This document shows positions 34,001 to 41,209 of a stretch of DNA of 64,000 nt, in pieces (the stretch's first letter is position 1; each line of letters begins with the position of its first letter). The position numbers and the translations under genes were made by a program. Origin of the DNA: Palsa-870 sp039935415 (GTDB taxonomy: Bacteria; Chloroflexota; Dormibacteria; Dormibacterales; Dormibacteraceae); contig JBDTKH010000035.1 in assembly GCA_039935415.1 (NCBI GenBank), positions 10,407 to 74,406 of the forward strand. Reading direction: 5' to 3'. The notes under the pieces were generated by a model. That model worked only from the letters and a program-made list of their open reading frames with translations, had not been told where the DNA came from and did not search any database.

Positions 34001-34747
34001 GAACAGGCCGGATCCGAGGCTGATCTGCCTTTCCGCATCCTCGCGGTGTGAGAAGTGCCGCTCGGGCAGCTGGATGTTGGGGTTGGCGCTGCGCGCCGAG
34101 TCGACGTGGCAGGTCAGAGGAAGGATCGGGTGGTAGTAGGGCGAGAACGTCAGCTCTGCCTGGCCGCGGTCCGCGAGCTCCCGGTACTTGGGGATGACCA
34201 TCCGCATGATCTCCATCTGCGCGTCGAACAGCGGCTGCTTGTCGCGCTCCGAGAAGTCGCGGTCCTTGCGCTTGAGCTCGGCGAGGCGGGGATCCGACTC
34301 CACCCGCACGGGGTCGCACCACGCGAGGTTGAACCACACCTGGAGGTCGCGGATGTCGGCGATGGTGAACTGCGCATCGGCGGAGCGCGAGGCGAGCTCG
34401 AGGTAGCGCGGGGACTGCTGGACCCGCAGGGCCCGCGGTGACTCGCGCGCCCAGCGGAGCAGGAACTCACGCTCTTCGGGGGTGAGCTCGGCGGCGTCGC
34501 GCTTGCTCAGGTTGAGGAACAGGTCGGCCGACTCGTCTTTTCCATAGTCCTCGATCTGGGTGAGCAGCGACGGGACGAGGTTGAACGTAACGCGGATCTT
34601 CGGGTAGGCGTCCAGCAGCGCCGGCATCTTGTAGTAGTCCTTGGCCGAGCGAAGCCGCACCCACGGCAGCAGGTACGTGCTGGTGAGGTCGTCCTTGTAA
34701 TACGGCTGGTGCATGTGCCAGAAGAAGGCGACGTGGAGCGGTTTCAT
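31055..34747 (-). CDS. GH57 glucan branching/amylase domain fused to GT5 glycogen synthase
   Basis: 1230 residues. The N-terminal half is a GH57 barrel: LHVAFFWHMHQPYYKD, FNLVPSLLTQIEDYG, FSPYYHPILPLTC, GMWPSEMAVGESV and the acid region VIALDGENAWEFYPRDGHDFLNALYSEL. A linker domain at ~530-720 may be an Ig- or carbohydrate-binding fold. From ~740 a full GT5 synthase follows: KVLVATAELAPFAKLGGVADVAASLSKEL, VIHVHDWFAAL, VVNGIDYDIFDPERD, and RFEPCGLAQLIALRYGTIPVVRATGGLADTI. It should elongate and branch alpha-1,4-glucan in one chain. The start MKPLHVAFFW at 34747 has a partial duplicate at 34968-35009. Confidence 0.93.
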   Translation of the reverse strand: MKPLHVAFFWHMHQPYYKDDLTSTYLLPWVRLRSAKDYYKMPALLDAYPKIRVTFNLVPSLLTQIEDYGKDESADLFLNLSKRDAAELTPEEREFLLRWARESPRALRVQQSPRYLELASRSADAQFTIADIRDLQVWFNLAWCDPVRVESDPRLAELKRKDRDFSERDKQPLFDAQMEIMRMVIPKYRELADRGQAELTFSPYYHPILPLTCHVDSARSANPNIQLPERHFSHREDAERQISLGSGLFERLLGRRPKGMWPSEMAVGESVIGLATGAGLDWMISDEEVLARSLDAHYSRDEDLYRPKRLEREGQAVAIVFRDSQLSNAIGFDYQRLPSNDAARNLVGRLRRIRDQQGERDFLAVIALDGENAWEFYPRDGHDFLNALYSELEANQEIVTTTVSEFIAEHPPEQQLHHLHTGSWIGASLDTWIGDPEHNVAWDLLSETRDWLDEQSKLRPKESEQAMLAWREILITEGSDWFWWFSRKHDSGMDQIWDNQFRLHLRNVYKLMGARAPARLFQPIIKRAPAADRGGPAALISPASRDDPNWNHAGYYLVGSGFGALHRPAGIVERVLYGNDEKNLHVRIDSPRSPAELQAQKVDFWLYCSGAPAGDGAGDMDLPLSESETVDLGFEPAYVIRIVPRAQGGTVTAARIVEPAGRAQGAPDEPSSKAVVESSWEVPDPFFVTIPFKLLSKRPGDTVEMALVVSRDGSDIEEIPPSGSLGVRVPGEALTADVPHAQHLKVLVATAELAPFAKLGGVADVAASLSKELRRLGHDVRVVLPRYRQVDVSRYNLRAVVKDLQVPLGAQKIAATIYEGRLGEMVVYFVDCPQLYDRDGMFGFGDDDARSVFFCRALLEMLPALDFFPDVIHVHDWFAALVPNLLDRVYSQGPYADISTNLTVHNLAAQGVFGFGALVLAGLEEWGLIHVGIPGLDNVVNALGRGIHFADVVNTVSERYAAEIQTPEYGEGLDELLRRNAHKLHGVVNGIDYDIFDPERDPNIPHHYSGEVPEPKALCRTELRAQLGLDDSGKPLCAIVSRFYDVKGIDLVEQAMPQLLHLGLQVVVIGTGDRRYEDMFRRLAAEAPHQVSVSIGFDAAMAQRIYAGSDMLWMPSRFEPCGLAQLIALRYGTIPVVRATGGLADTIRDYDPVAGTGNGFTFEAYDPWQFFACVVRAAETFRHPQLWAWLVRRAMTEDVSWSRSAHRYVQLYVAAVATRRERRGLTAVAD

Positions 34748-35009
34748 GGCGTGGCAGGGGCGGCCGAGTTCATCTCGGCCGCAACTCCGAGTGCAGCCTG
34801 GCCACCAAGGCGCGGCAAGGAGAAACCTTTCGGTAAATCCAATCCTGGAAGGTGAGCGCCGGCCTTCCGAACCGAGCATGACCTGACCCTTTTGTGGTGA
34901 GGGCCGGGTCCCCGTCGGCGAAGCCGACCGGGCGATGAGCGGAAACCGTCGGTTTCCGCTCATCTCTCTGGTGCATGTGCCAGACGAACGCGACGTGGAG
35001 CGGTTTCAT
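34706..35009. repeat. 40-bp direct repeat: duplicated start of the GH57-GT5 gene flanking ~220 bp
   Basis: CTGGTGCATGTGCCAGA...GCGACGTGGAGCGGTTTCAT occurs at 34706-34747 (true gene start) and at 34968-35009, with two differences in 40 bp. The upstream copy encodes the first 14 residues (MKPLHVAFVWHMHQ) and then runs into unrelated sequence. The space between (34748-34967) contains a 15-bp-arm palindrome, GATGAGCGGAAACCG with CGGTTTCCGCTCATC, near 34934-34965. It looks like insertion or partial duplication at the original gene start. Confidence 0.75.
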
Positions 35010-35015
35010 CGGCGT

Positions 35016-36227
35016 TTAGTTCGCATATTCATCGAGAGCGCGGATGAAGTTTAGATAGATGCGCTGCTGTTCCCTGATGATTCCGTTCGCTCCGAGGCCC
35101 CACCACTCGTCCGGCGTGAAATAGGCGCTCACCTCCGCCTGCGACCCGGAGCGGCCGAACCACTGGATCAGGTGCAGGTTGTCCGACTGCAGCAGCCACC
35201 TGGCCACCTCGATCAGCCTCGGGTCGCCCGTCAGCCTCGCCTTCGAATATGCGTGGTGCATCAAGCGGAAAAGGCCCTGCTGCGCGGGGTTGCCCAGGAA
35301 GAACTCCATACCGCCCTCGCCCGCCCACGTCGTCCCGTACTCGTTGATCGGCACCTCGTAGCCCGGGTCGGCCAGCACGGCGACCGCCTCTGAGGGCAGC
35401 ATCATCCGCACGTTCCGTTTCTTCAGCTGCGAGTTGAGGGAGCGCACGAACTGGAAGATGCCCGAGTCCTGACGGTGGTGCTCTCCGAACGTCTCGAAGT
35501 CCCAGCCCAGCGTCACGACGTCACCCCAGGTCTCGCGGATCCACCCGGCGTACGTGTCGGCCGCCAGGGGCCACATGTTCCAGCCGCGGTTGGAGAACCG
35601 GTAGCCGACATCGTCCGACAGGTCGTGGTGGCGGACAAGCAGCGCGAGGTTCTGCAGCGGGTATCGATAGACGTGGGTGGGCTCGCGCCAGCCCATCTGC
35701 CATACGCGGCCCTCCATGAACGCCCCGCCGAAGCCGCACTGCTGGAGGGCGAAGTACACGTCGTTCGACATGAACATCTCGGTCGTGTCGGTGACCGCGA
35801 CCGGCTTCTGGAACAGGTCCTCGAGGCGCCGCTTGGCCCATAGCATCGACTCCTTGAACTCCACGACGTCCAGGTACATCAGCCACGAGTGGTACGGCTC
35901 GACGCAGACGACCTCGACGTTCGGGCCGGCGCACAGCCGTTTGAAGGAGTCGAGGACTTTCGGCCCCCACATCTCGGCCTGCACGAGGAACGAGTTGCTG
36001 AAACCGATCGACATCCGCCAACCTCGCCGGGTGAGGTCGCGGAACATCGCGGAGGCCGGCACGTACGAGTACTTCGCGACTTTCTCGAAGTAGCGCCGGT
36101 CCATCTCGTCGTCGAATATGTAGGCCGCGAAGTCGTCGGGCGCGGTCTTCGGGGGGATCACCTGCGCGGGCAGCTTCAACCGCCTGGGCTGGTGCACGAT
36201 CGTGTAGACGACGAGGTTCTCAGCCAC
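35016..36227 (-). CDS. GH57-family glycoside hydrolase-like protein
   Basis: 403 residues. VVYTIVHQPRRLKLP at the N-terminus, the VEVVCVEPYHSWLMYL block, AVTDTTEMFMSNDVYFALQQCGFGGAFMEGR and DVVTLGWDFETFGEHHRQDSGIFQFVRSL (acidic catalytic-region equivalent) follow the GH57/PF03065 layout, followed by a helical C-terminal part. Likely acts on an alpha-glucan: hydrolysis or glucanotransfer. The nucleophile Glu is best matched to TEMFM, but this is uncertain. It overlaps the upstream GT4 gene by 8 nt, so the two are translated together. Confidence 0.82.
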   Translation of the reverse strand: MAENLVVYTIVHQPRRLKLPAQVIPPKTAPDDFAAYIFDDEMDRRYFEKVAKYSYVPASAMFRDLTRRGWRMSIGFSNSFLVQAEMWGPKVLDSFKRLCAGPNVEVVCVEPYHSWLMYLDVVEFKESMLWAKRRLEDLFQKPVAVTDTTEMFMSNDVYFALQQCGFGGAFMEGRVWQMGWREPTHVYRYPLQNLALLVRHHDLSDDVGYRFSNRGWNMWPLAADTYAGWIRETWGDVVTLGWDFETFGEHHRQDSGIFQFVRSLNSQLKKRNVRMMLPSEAVAVLADPGYEVPINEYGTTWAGEGGMEFFLGNPAQQGLFRLMHHAYSKARLTGDPRLIEVARWLLQSDNLHLIQWFGRSGSQAEVSAYFTPDEWWGLGANGIIREQQRIYLNFIRALDEYAN

Positions 36228-37572
36228 GGCCGGCCGCCGATCTTCTCGCCGGCGGTCGCGCGCCCCTCGCCGCCGCCCCGGCAGGCGCCGGCGGCACCCT
36301 TACGGCCTGCTGGGCGGCGGCGAACTCGACCCGTAGCAGGAGCTGACCGATGACCTTCTCCCAAACGTAGTCGCGGGCCGTCGCTCGCCCGCGCTTTCGC
36401 ATCGACGCGGCGAGGGCCGGTCGGTCCTTGACCAGGGCGAGCTGCGTCACGAGCTCGATGGGGTCGTCGGTCTCGAGCACGAGGGCGTTGCGATAGGCCT
36501 CGGCGTAATCCTCTCCTGTCGACCCGGTGACCGCCACGCCTGCCGCAGCCATCACCTCGAGGCCGACCAGGCCGAAGGGCTCGCGGCCCGAATTCGCGAG
36601 CACCGCGTCGCACGTCGAGTAGAGGAGGCCGAGCATCGCATCGCTGACGAAGCCGGTGAGGTTGATGACGTCGGCGTCGGGGTTCTGCGCGAGCAGGCTT
36701 GCCATCCCCGCCGCGTCGACGGGCGTCGTTGCGTCGACTACGACAAGGTCCTGGTGGCGGGCATGATTCATCACCTCCGCGCCGTGCGGCTCGCGACCGC
36801 CGCGCATCAGGAGCTTTACGCGCCCGCCTCGCTGCTTGAGGTACGCCATGGCTGAGACGGCCATGAGCCATCGCTTGTCCGGGTCGAAGCGGCCGATCTT
36901 GAAGCAGAAGTGGTCGGCGGCCGCAGCGTCGCGCAGCTCGGCCACCGCCGCGGGATCCGCGTCGACGATCGACGAGCGCGGGATTCCGTTGGGGATGACG
37001 ATCGGGTTCTGGCCCGAATCCCACATCCTGAACTTCATATAGCGGCTGACCGTAGTGATCGTCGCGGCGGACGTGAGAGCCGCCCAGTCGATCCTGTGAA
37101 ACCCAAAAGTGTTGTTGGCGTTCCACAGCATCACCACGCGATCGCGCAGGCCGCGGTAATAGAGGCCGTCGGAGATGAGCTTCATCGACCACGACGTGTG
37201 CCACTCCTCGCCGAGCAGGACCACGTTGAGGTCGGCGGCGGCGGCGGGGACGATCACGTTCTCGATGAGGCTCGGCGGTAGGCTCGAGTTCCAGTCGCGG
37301 ATCTTGCCTTCTTCCCCGTCGTAGACCCCGCCGCGATGCATCGCGGAGATCCACTGGCACCACCTGCGGTAGTGCAGCCTCCCGCCCTCGAGGGTTTCCT
37401 CGGAGGGCAGGTCGGGGTCGCCGCAGAAGTAGAGGTAGGTCTGGAAGCCGAGGCCGGCGAGCGAGCGGGACAGCCACTTCACGCGCACGCCCAGCCCTCC
37501 CGCCTGGCTGTAGAGGTCAGGCCCCTCGAAGCTGAGCAAGACGACGACGGTCCGGGCCGGGGCGAAGATCAC
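36220..37572 (-). CDS. GT4-family glycosyltransferase
   Basis: 450 residues, GT-B fold. N-terminal LSFEGPDLYSQAGGLGVRVKWLSRSLAGLGF (acceptor loop with GGLG), then VVLLGEEWHTSW, ITTVSRYMKFRMW, PIVIPNGIPRSSI and the donor-binding NSGREPFGLVGLEVMAAAGVAVTGSTGEDYA. GT4 enzymes use nucleotide- or phospho-sugars. The GTG at 37572 overlaps the inositol-phosphatase-like gene by 4 nt; a longer upstream frame is not homologous. The C-terminus becomes Ala/Arg/Pro-rich over 30 residues, probably neutral extension. The gene sits in the alpha-glucan operon; its exact product is unknown. Confidence 0.87.
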   Translation of the reverse strand: MIFAPARTVVVLLSFEGPDLYSQAGGLGVRVKWLSRSLAGLGFQTYLYFCGDPDLPSEETLEGGRLHYRRWCQWISAMHRGGVYDGEEGKIRDWNSSLPPSLIENVIVPAAAADLNVVLLGEEWHTSWSMKLISDGLYYRGLRDRVVMLWNANNTFGFHRIDWAALTSAATITTVSRYMKFRMWDSGQNPIVIPNGIPRSSIVDADPAAVAELRDAAAADHFCFKIGRFDPDKRWLMAVSAMAYLKQRGGRVKLLMRGGREPHGAEVMNHARHQDLVVVDATTPVDAAGMASLLAQNPDADVINLTGFVSDAMLGLLYSTCDAVLANSGREPFGLVGLEVMAAAGVAVTGSTGEDYAEAYRNALVLETDDPIELVTQLALVKDRPALAASMRKRGRATARDYVWEKVIGQLLLRVEFAAAQQAVRVPPAPAGAAARGARPPARRSAAGRG

Positions 37573-38387
37573 TGAACCGAGCTGAGCAGTGCTAGCGCCT
37601 CGGCATGAAGCTCTCGGGTGGGGGCGCACAGCAGCGTGGTGCGCCGGTCGAGCGATGCGGAAAGTGGTCCTACGGGCTTTCCCTGCATGTCGGTCGCCAC
37701 GCCGCCCGATTCGGAGAGCAAAAGCAGGCTGGCCGCCATGTCGAAAACTCGAACCGGCATCGGTGCGCAGAAGACGTCGAACCCACCGGCGGCCGTGTGA
37801 GCGATGGACAGTGCCATCGAGCCCAGTATGCGGACCTTGCTCGCGTGCTCCACCAGCGGTCGCGCGAGCGTGAGCGCTCGCGGCGTGCTCTCGAGCCCGA
37901 GGATCTGGATTCGCTTCGGATCCTGGCGTGGAATCACGGTCAGCGGATGCCCGGCGCGCCACGCGCCCTGCTTCCGGATCGCGGTCCACACCTCGCCGTT
38001 GTTCAGGTTGAGCACGCAGCCGGCGAAGGTGTCGTCGATGGCCGAACCGTCGAGCACCGCGAGCATCAGCCCGAAGACGGGCACGCCCTGCTTCGCGTTG
38101 AGGCTCCCATCCACCGGGTCGACGAGGACCAGCGGGTACTCCGCGCCGAAGCTGCGGAGCCCCACCTCCTCCGAGAGAACGGAGAACCGCTCGCCGCGCG
38201 CAGCCATCGCCTCGAGCTCGGCGAAGACGACGGCTTCGGCGGCGCGATCGAGCTCCAGCGTCTGGTCACCGCCCGCCCCGACCGTCAGCCCGGCGCGACC
38301 AGCCTCGGTTCCGGCCAGCGGCAGCACCACCTCGCGCACGCCCGCGCCGATGCGCTGAAAAACGTCGAGCCAGTCGCGCGGTTTCAG
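37569..38387 (-). CDS. Inositol monophosphatase-family protein
   Basis: About 272 residues with the IMPase metal sites: LSEEVGLR (Glu pair), VLVDPVDGSLNAKQGVPVFGLMLAVLDG (DPxDGxxN), and MPVRVFDMAASLLLLSESGGVATDMQGKPV (late Asp). Family members dephosphorylate inositol-, sugar- or nucleotide-phosphates. Within this operon a sugar-phosphate substrate is a reasonable inference. The natural N-terminus (LKPRDWLDVFQRIGAGVREVV) begins at a CTG (38387) in the sequence CTGA whose TGA ends the upstream gene. No ATG, GTG or TTG is available there. Confidence 0.82.
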   Translation of the reverse strand: MKPRDWLDVFQRIGAGVREVVLPLAGTEAGRAGLTVGAGGDQTLELDRAAEAVVFAELEAMAARGERFSVLSEEVGLRSFGAEYPLVLVDPVDGSLNAKQGVPVFGLMLAVLDGSAIDDTFAGCVLNLNNGEVWTAIRKQGAWRAGHPLTVIPRQDPKRIQILGLESTPRALTLARPLVEHASKVRILGSMALSIAHTAAGGFDVFCAPMPVRVFDMAASLLLLSESGGVATDMQGKPVGPLSASLDRRTTLLCAPTRELHAEALALLSSVQ

Positions 38388-38692
38388 GATGAAAGAGTCG
38401 GGCCCGCGGCGTCGATCGAGACTTTGCGGCGACGCCGGCGCCGGCGCTCGACGACGATCGTGATGAGGTAGGGCTGCTGCATCGCCCACACCCGCTCGAT
38501 GAGCTGCGGCACGGGGATGCTGTGCGGGCCCTCGATCCCAAGCATGACGAGCGCTTCGGCAACGTGATCGGGCAGCTCGGTCTTGTCGTGAAGGTTGAGC
38601 TGCTCGAGCGTCTCGAGTATGTCATCGAGCCGGCGGAGTCCGCCCCTGCGCTCCTGATCGGACCGGTTCAGCACCGTAGAAAGCTTACTCAT
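38384..38692 (-). CDS. Small uncharacterised protein with poly-Arg segment
   Basis: 102 residues. MSKLSTVLNRSDQERRGGLRRLDDILETLEQLNLHDKTELPDHVAEALVMLG is helical. The C-terminal part includes MQQPYLITIVVERRRRRRRKVSID, a run of basic residues after a beta strand, possibly nucleic-acid- or membrane-contacting. It overlaps the hydrolase gene upstream by 8 bp and the phosphatase-like gene downstream by 4 nt, so it belongs to the operon. Family not recognised. Confidence 0.7.
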   Translation of the reverse strand: MSKLSTVLNRSDQERRGGLRRLDDILETLEQLNLHDKTELPDHVAEALVMLGIEGPHSIPVPQLIERVWAMQQPYLITIVVERRRRRRRKVSIDAAGPTLSS

Positions 38693-39557
38693 TGGAGGCT
38701 CGCGTGAGGAAACGGCTCACCTCGTCGGGCCGCTCGAACTGGAGCCAGTGGCCAGCGCCTTCGAGGACCTCCAGCCGGTAGTTCGCGTCGACCAATGCGC
38801 GGGTGGCCTCCACCGCCCGCCTGCCCAATGCGGGATCGTCGGAGCCCCAGATCAGCGTGGTGGGCGTGGTGATCTCCAGCCTCCTGGCCAGCGTCGCCCA
38901 TGCTCCCCCATCGCCTGAAAGGTTCGCGCGGTAGTAGTTGAGCGCCGCGGTGAGCCGGCCGGGCCGGCTGAGAGATCTCGTGAAGTGGTCGACCACCGGT
39001 ACCGGCACTGCGTCCGGGTTCGGGCCCATCGCGAACATCGCGCGCAGCCTGCGGTAGTCCTCGTCCGCCAGCACTCGCTCCGCCTTGCCCTCCTGGAGGA
39101 ATAACGCGACATACCGTGATCGCGTCCGCTGGTCTTCGTCCTCGCGGCTCGCCGCCGCCAGCGCGGCGGGATGGGCGACCGACAGGACGGTCAGCGATTT
39201 GGTCATGTTCGGATGGCGGCTCGCAAAGAACCACGCGACGGTTGCTCCCCAGTCGTGGCCTGCGATGTGCGCGGCGGTCCGCCCGAAAGCCCTGACGATT
39301 CCCGCCACGTCCTCGACCAGGCGCTCGACGCGGTAGTGCTCGACTCCGTCGGGCGCGTCGCTGAGCCCGTACCCGCGAAGATCCGGCGCGACCGCGAGGA
39401 ACCCCGCGTGGGCGAGCGCGTCCACCTGCGTCGCCCACGACTCAGCCCCTTCGGCAAAGCCGTGGAGGAGGATGAACATCTCGCCGTCCGCCGGCCCGTC
39501 CACCATGGCCCGGAACCGAAGCCCATTGGCCTGGACCATGTGCTGCGAAGCAGTCAT
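38685..39557 (-). CDS. Alpha/beta hydrolase (epoxide hydrolase/haloalkane dehalogenase-like)
   Basis: 290 residues. ILLHGFAEGAESWATQVDALA, VAPDLRGYGLSDAPDGVEHY, and the nucleophile elbow IAGHDWGATVAWFFA with Asp as nucleophile match epoxide hydrolases. LIWGSDDPALG and LEGAGHWLQFERPDEVSRFL supply the late acid and His. Members hydrolyse epoxides or halides. The link to the sugar operon is positional only. Start ATG 39557; a 52-bp palindromic repeat lies directly upstream. Confidence 0.87.
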   Translation of the reverse strand: MTASQHMVQANGLRFRAMVDGPADGEMFILLHGFAEGAESWATQVDALAHAGFLAVAPDLRGYGLSDAPDGVEHYRVERLVEDVAGIVRAFGRTAAHIAGHDWGATVAWFFASRHPNMTKSLTVLSVAHPAALAAASREDEDQRTRSRYVALFLQEGKAERVLADEDYRRLRAMFAMGPNPDAVPVPVVDHFTRSLSRPGRLTAALNYYRANLSGDGGAWATLARRLEITTPTTLIWGSDDPALGRRAVEATRALVDANYRLEVLEGAGHWLQFERPDEVSRFLTRASNE

Positions 39558-39568
39558 GTCAATAAAGT

Positions 39569-39620
39569 CACCTCATCCCCCCATGCGGGGAGGTCGGCGC
39601 GCAGCGCCGGGTGTGGGGTA
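39569..39620. repeat. Dispersed GC-rich repeat (long form), copy C
   Basis: The core GGGGAGGTCGGCGCG...AGCGCCGGGTG...GGGG lies between the two alpha/beta hydrolase genes. The same two-part unit is at 41915-41969 and 57530-57579. A CCTC...CCCC/GGGG...AGG half-palindrome is followed by a second hairpin around CGGCGC/GCGCCG. Confidence 0.7.
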
Positions 39621-39622
39621 GT

Positions 39623-40126
39623 TCACTTTGGCAAAGCCTTGATGAACTCCGCCGCCACATCGAGCGCCTGGTCCAGCACCTTGAGGAGCCCGTGGCCCTG
39701 GCCCTCGAAGATCTCCAGCCGGGAGTTGGGAACGAGCTTCACGTACTTCTTCAACAGGTCCAGGCGCGCGAACGGATCTCGATCGCCGCTCAAGAAGAGC
39801 GTCGGGCAGCGGATCGAGCGGAGGTGCTCGATCCGGAGCTGGTCCGTGAAGCCCGGGCGGTGCAGCGGATACGAGAAGAGGACGAGGCCGCCGAAGTCGG
39901 CCTCCACCGCGGCCATGCTTGCGACGCGTCCGCCGAACGATTGACCACCACCGACGACCTCGTGCCCTCGTCCTGACGTCTTGATGAACACCGGCACCGC
40001 TTTCTCCGCGCCTCCACGCGGAAGGTCGACCGCGACGGCATCGATTCCTCGCTTTTTGAAACCGACCACGTAGGGCTTCATCGACGCCGCGTTGCCTGAT
40101 GCTCCATGACCAAGAACGACTCTCAT
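39623..40126 (-). CDS. Small alpha/beta-family hydrolase (dienelactone-hydrolase-like, COG3571 type)
   Basis: 167 residues: MRVVLGHGASGNAASMKPYVVGFKKRGIDAVAVDLPRG, the elbow GGQSFGGRVASM, FSYPLHRPG, TLFLSGDRDPFA and IFEGQGHGL. All triad positions (Ser, Asp, His) are visible. This short hydrolase type is widespread and mostly uncharacterised. The ATG at 40126 begins the homologous part; upstream sequence in frame does not resemble the family. Downstream is a dispersed repeat, then the epoxide-hydrolase-like gene. Confidence 0.85.
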   Translation of the reverse strand: MRVVLGHGASGNAASMKPYVVGFKKRGIDAVAVDLPRGGAEKAVPVFIKTSGRGHEVVGGGQSFGGRVASMAAVEADFGGLVLFSYPLHRPGFTDQLRIEHLRSIRCPTLFLSGDRDPFARLDLLKKYVKLVPNSRLEIFEGQGHGLLKVLDQALDVAAEFIKALPK

Positions 40127-40268
40127 GTTTCTTTCGTCTCCGTCACATCGACCGACTGACGACGTCATCATCGACCATCGACGCAGACTTTTTCGGAGGG
40201 CCTGTCGAAAAGAAATCTTCAAGAACAGTTGACGTGAGCATGTTCATTCAGGTATCACAACAACCTGT

Positions 40269-40505
40269 ATGGCGATGCTGCTCGTGGTTGCCACCACAGA
40301 GGCGACGGACCCGACGCGAGTCAGCCGTCCATTTCGTTCAACCGCCAACGTCACGAAGTCCTTGTCATTGAGGCCTCCGCGGCGAAACCCGTGGGGTTGC
40401 AGAGGAGGTCGTTCAGGAGAGATCGTCAATCACGTCTCACCGCGACTCGGCATCCACCAAACCAATGGAACCTATCGGGTCCGTATCAACTGGAGAAGGA
40501 GGTAA
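40269..40505 (+). CDS. Possible leader ORF of the first Lys/Ala-peptide unit
   Basis: A 78-codon frame beginning MAMLLVVATTEATDP and ending 4 bp before the next start. Its first 14 codons closely match those of the ORF at 40690 (MAMSLVVAATEATA), after which the two differ, so either a short peptide or only the nucleotide sequence is conserved. Coding status is uncertain. Confidence 0.3.
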   Translation: MAMLLVVATTEATDPTRVSRPFRSTANVTKSLSLRPPRRNPWGCRGGRSGEIVNHVSPRLGIHQTNGTYRVRINWRRR

Positions 40506-40509
40506 GCAC

Positions 40510-40581
40510 ATGGCAGCTAAGAAGAAGGCCGCGAAGAAGACCGCAGCGAAGAAGAAGCCCGCAGCGAAGAAGAAGAAGTAG
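40510..40581 (+). CDS. Tiny Lys/Ala-rich basic peptide (histone H1-tail-like), copy 1
   Basis: 23 residues consisting almost entirely of Lys and Ala with one Thr and one Pro (MAAKKKAAKKTAAKKKPAAK then KKK). A strong GGAGG ribosome-binding site lies 7 nt before the ATG, and a 12-bp stem terminator follows at 40619-40646. The composition resembles the AKK repeats in the tails of bacterial H1-like and HU-like DNA-binding proteins. It probably binds DNA, RNA or polyphosphate, by inference only. A second copy lies 320 bp downstream. Confidence 0.65.
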   Translation: MAAKKKAAKKTAAKKKPAAKKKK

Positions 40582-40618
40582 TAAATACTTCTTCGGTTGT
40601 TTTCTAGTCGTCAGTCAT

Positions 40619-40646
40619 GAGCCGGGATTCTGTGGAATCCCGGCTC
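40619..40646 (+). terminator. Stem-loop terminator after peptide copy 1
   Basis: GAGCCGGGATTC, loop TGTG, GAATCCCGGCTC: a perfect 12-bp stem, followed by TCCTCTT. The T content after the stem is modest. Confidence 0.65.
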
Positions 40647-40689
40647 TCCTCTTGACGTGAGCGGTCCATTGAGGTATCAAACACCACGA

Positions 40690-40821
40690 ATGGCGATGTC
40701 ACTCGTGGTTGCCGCCACAGAGGCGACCGCAATCCGCCGCGAGGGCGTTGCCCATTTCGCAAGCAGCTCAGGTCTCGGAGTCATCGTCACAGAGGCTCCG
40801 CGGCAAAAGCTCAATCGCTAA
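40690..40821 (+). CDS. Possible leader ORF of the second Lys/Ala-peptide unit
   Basis: 43 codons, MAMSLVVAATEATAIRREGV to RQKLNR, ending 12 bp before the start of the second basic peptide. The nucleotide sequence around the start (TGGCGATG...CTCGTGGTTGCC.CCACAGAGGCGAC) is shared with the first unit. It may be a translated leader or part of a conserved untranslated region. Confidence 0.3.
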   Translation: MAMSLVVAATEATAIRREGVAHFASSSGLGVIVTEAPRQKLNR

Positions 40822-40832
40822 CGAGGAGGTAA

Positions 40833-40901
40833 ATGATGGCAGCGAAGAAGAAGGCCGCGAAGAAGCCGGCCGCCAAGAAGAAGGCCGCGAAGAAGAAGTA
40901 A
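40833..40901 (+). CDS. Tiny Lys/Ala-rich basic peptide, copy 2
   Basis: 22 residues: two Met codons then only Ala, Lys and one Pro (MMAAKKKAAKKPAAKKKAAK then KK). GAGGAGG lies 6-7 nt before the first ATG. A hairpin with an 11-bp stem and the same TGTG loop as the first terminator follows at 40937-40962. It is a diverged tandem copy of the unit at 40510. Confidence 0.65.
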   Translation: MMAAKKKAAKKPAAKKKAAKKK

Positions 40902-40936
40902 CAACTTCTTCAACCGTTTTCTGATTCGTCGTTTCG

Positions 40937-40962
40937 CGCCGGGGTTCTGTGGAGCTCCGGCG
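40937..40962 (+). terminator. Stem-loop after peptide copy 2
   Basis: CGCCGGGGTTC, loop TGTG, GAGCTCCGGCG (11 bp including two G-T pairs). Same loop and position as the hairpin at 40619-40646. The following 150 bp to the SOS promoter hold two further small palindromes (GAACCC/GGGTTC near 40977 and CGGCCG...CGGCCG near 41047-41072) and no gene. Confidence 0.5.
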
Positions 40963-41127
40963 AACTTATGAGATGGAACCCACGGGTTCCCTCTCATGGC
41001 TCACCCTCCCTCCTCGCGACGCGTGAGTCATGAGGACAAAGTCGCGGCCGGGTTGAACTCGGCCGCCCTGGCACGCTGGTAGTGCGGGGCCACCACATAT
41101 AAGAAAGAGGGCCTGGCATTAAAGGGC

Positions 41128-41156
41128 TTGACTTACGAACATCTGTTCGATATGGT
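41128..41156 (+). promoter_or_regulatory. SOS promoter with LexA box upstream of imuA
   Basis: TTGACT (41128-41133), a 17-bp spacer, then TATGGT (41151-41156). The spacer contains CGAACATCTGTTCG (41136-41149), an exact match to the CGAAC-N4-GTTCG LexA/DinR-type box. LexA bound here would block RNA polymerase. The imuA ATG follows 54 bp after the -10. Confidence 0.85.
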
Positions 41157-41209
41157 CAGCGTGCCTCCACTTCCCCCCTGCGTCTTCTCCCCCCGAGGCC
41201 GACCAAAAG

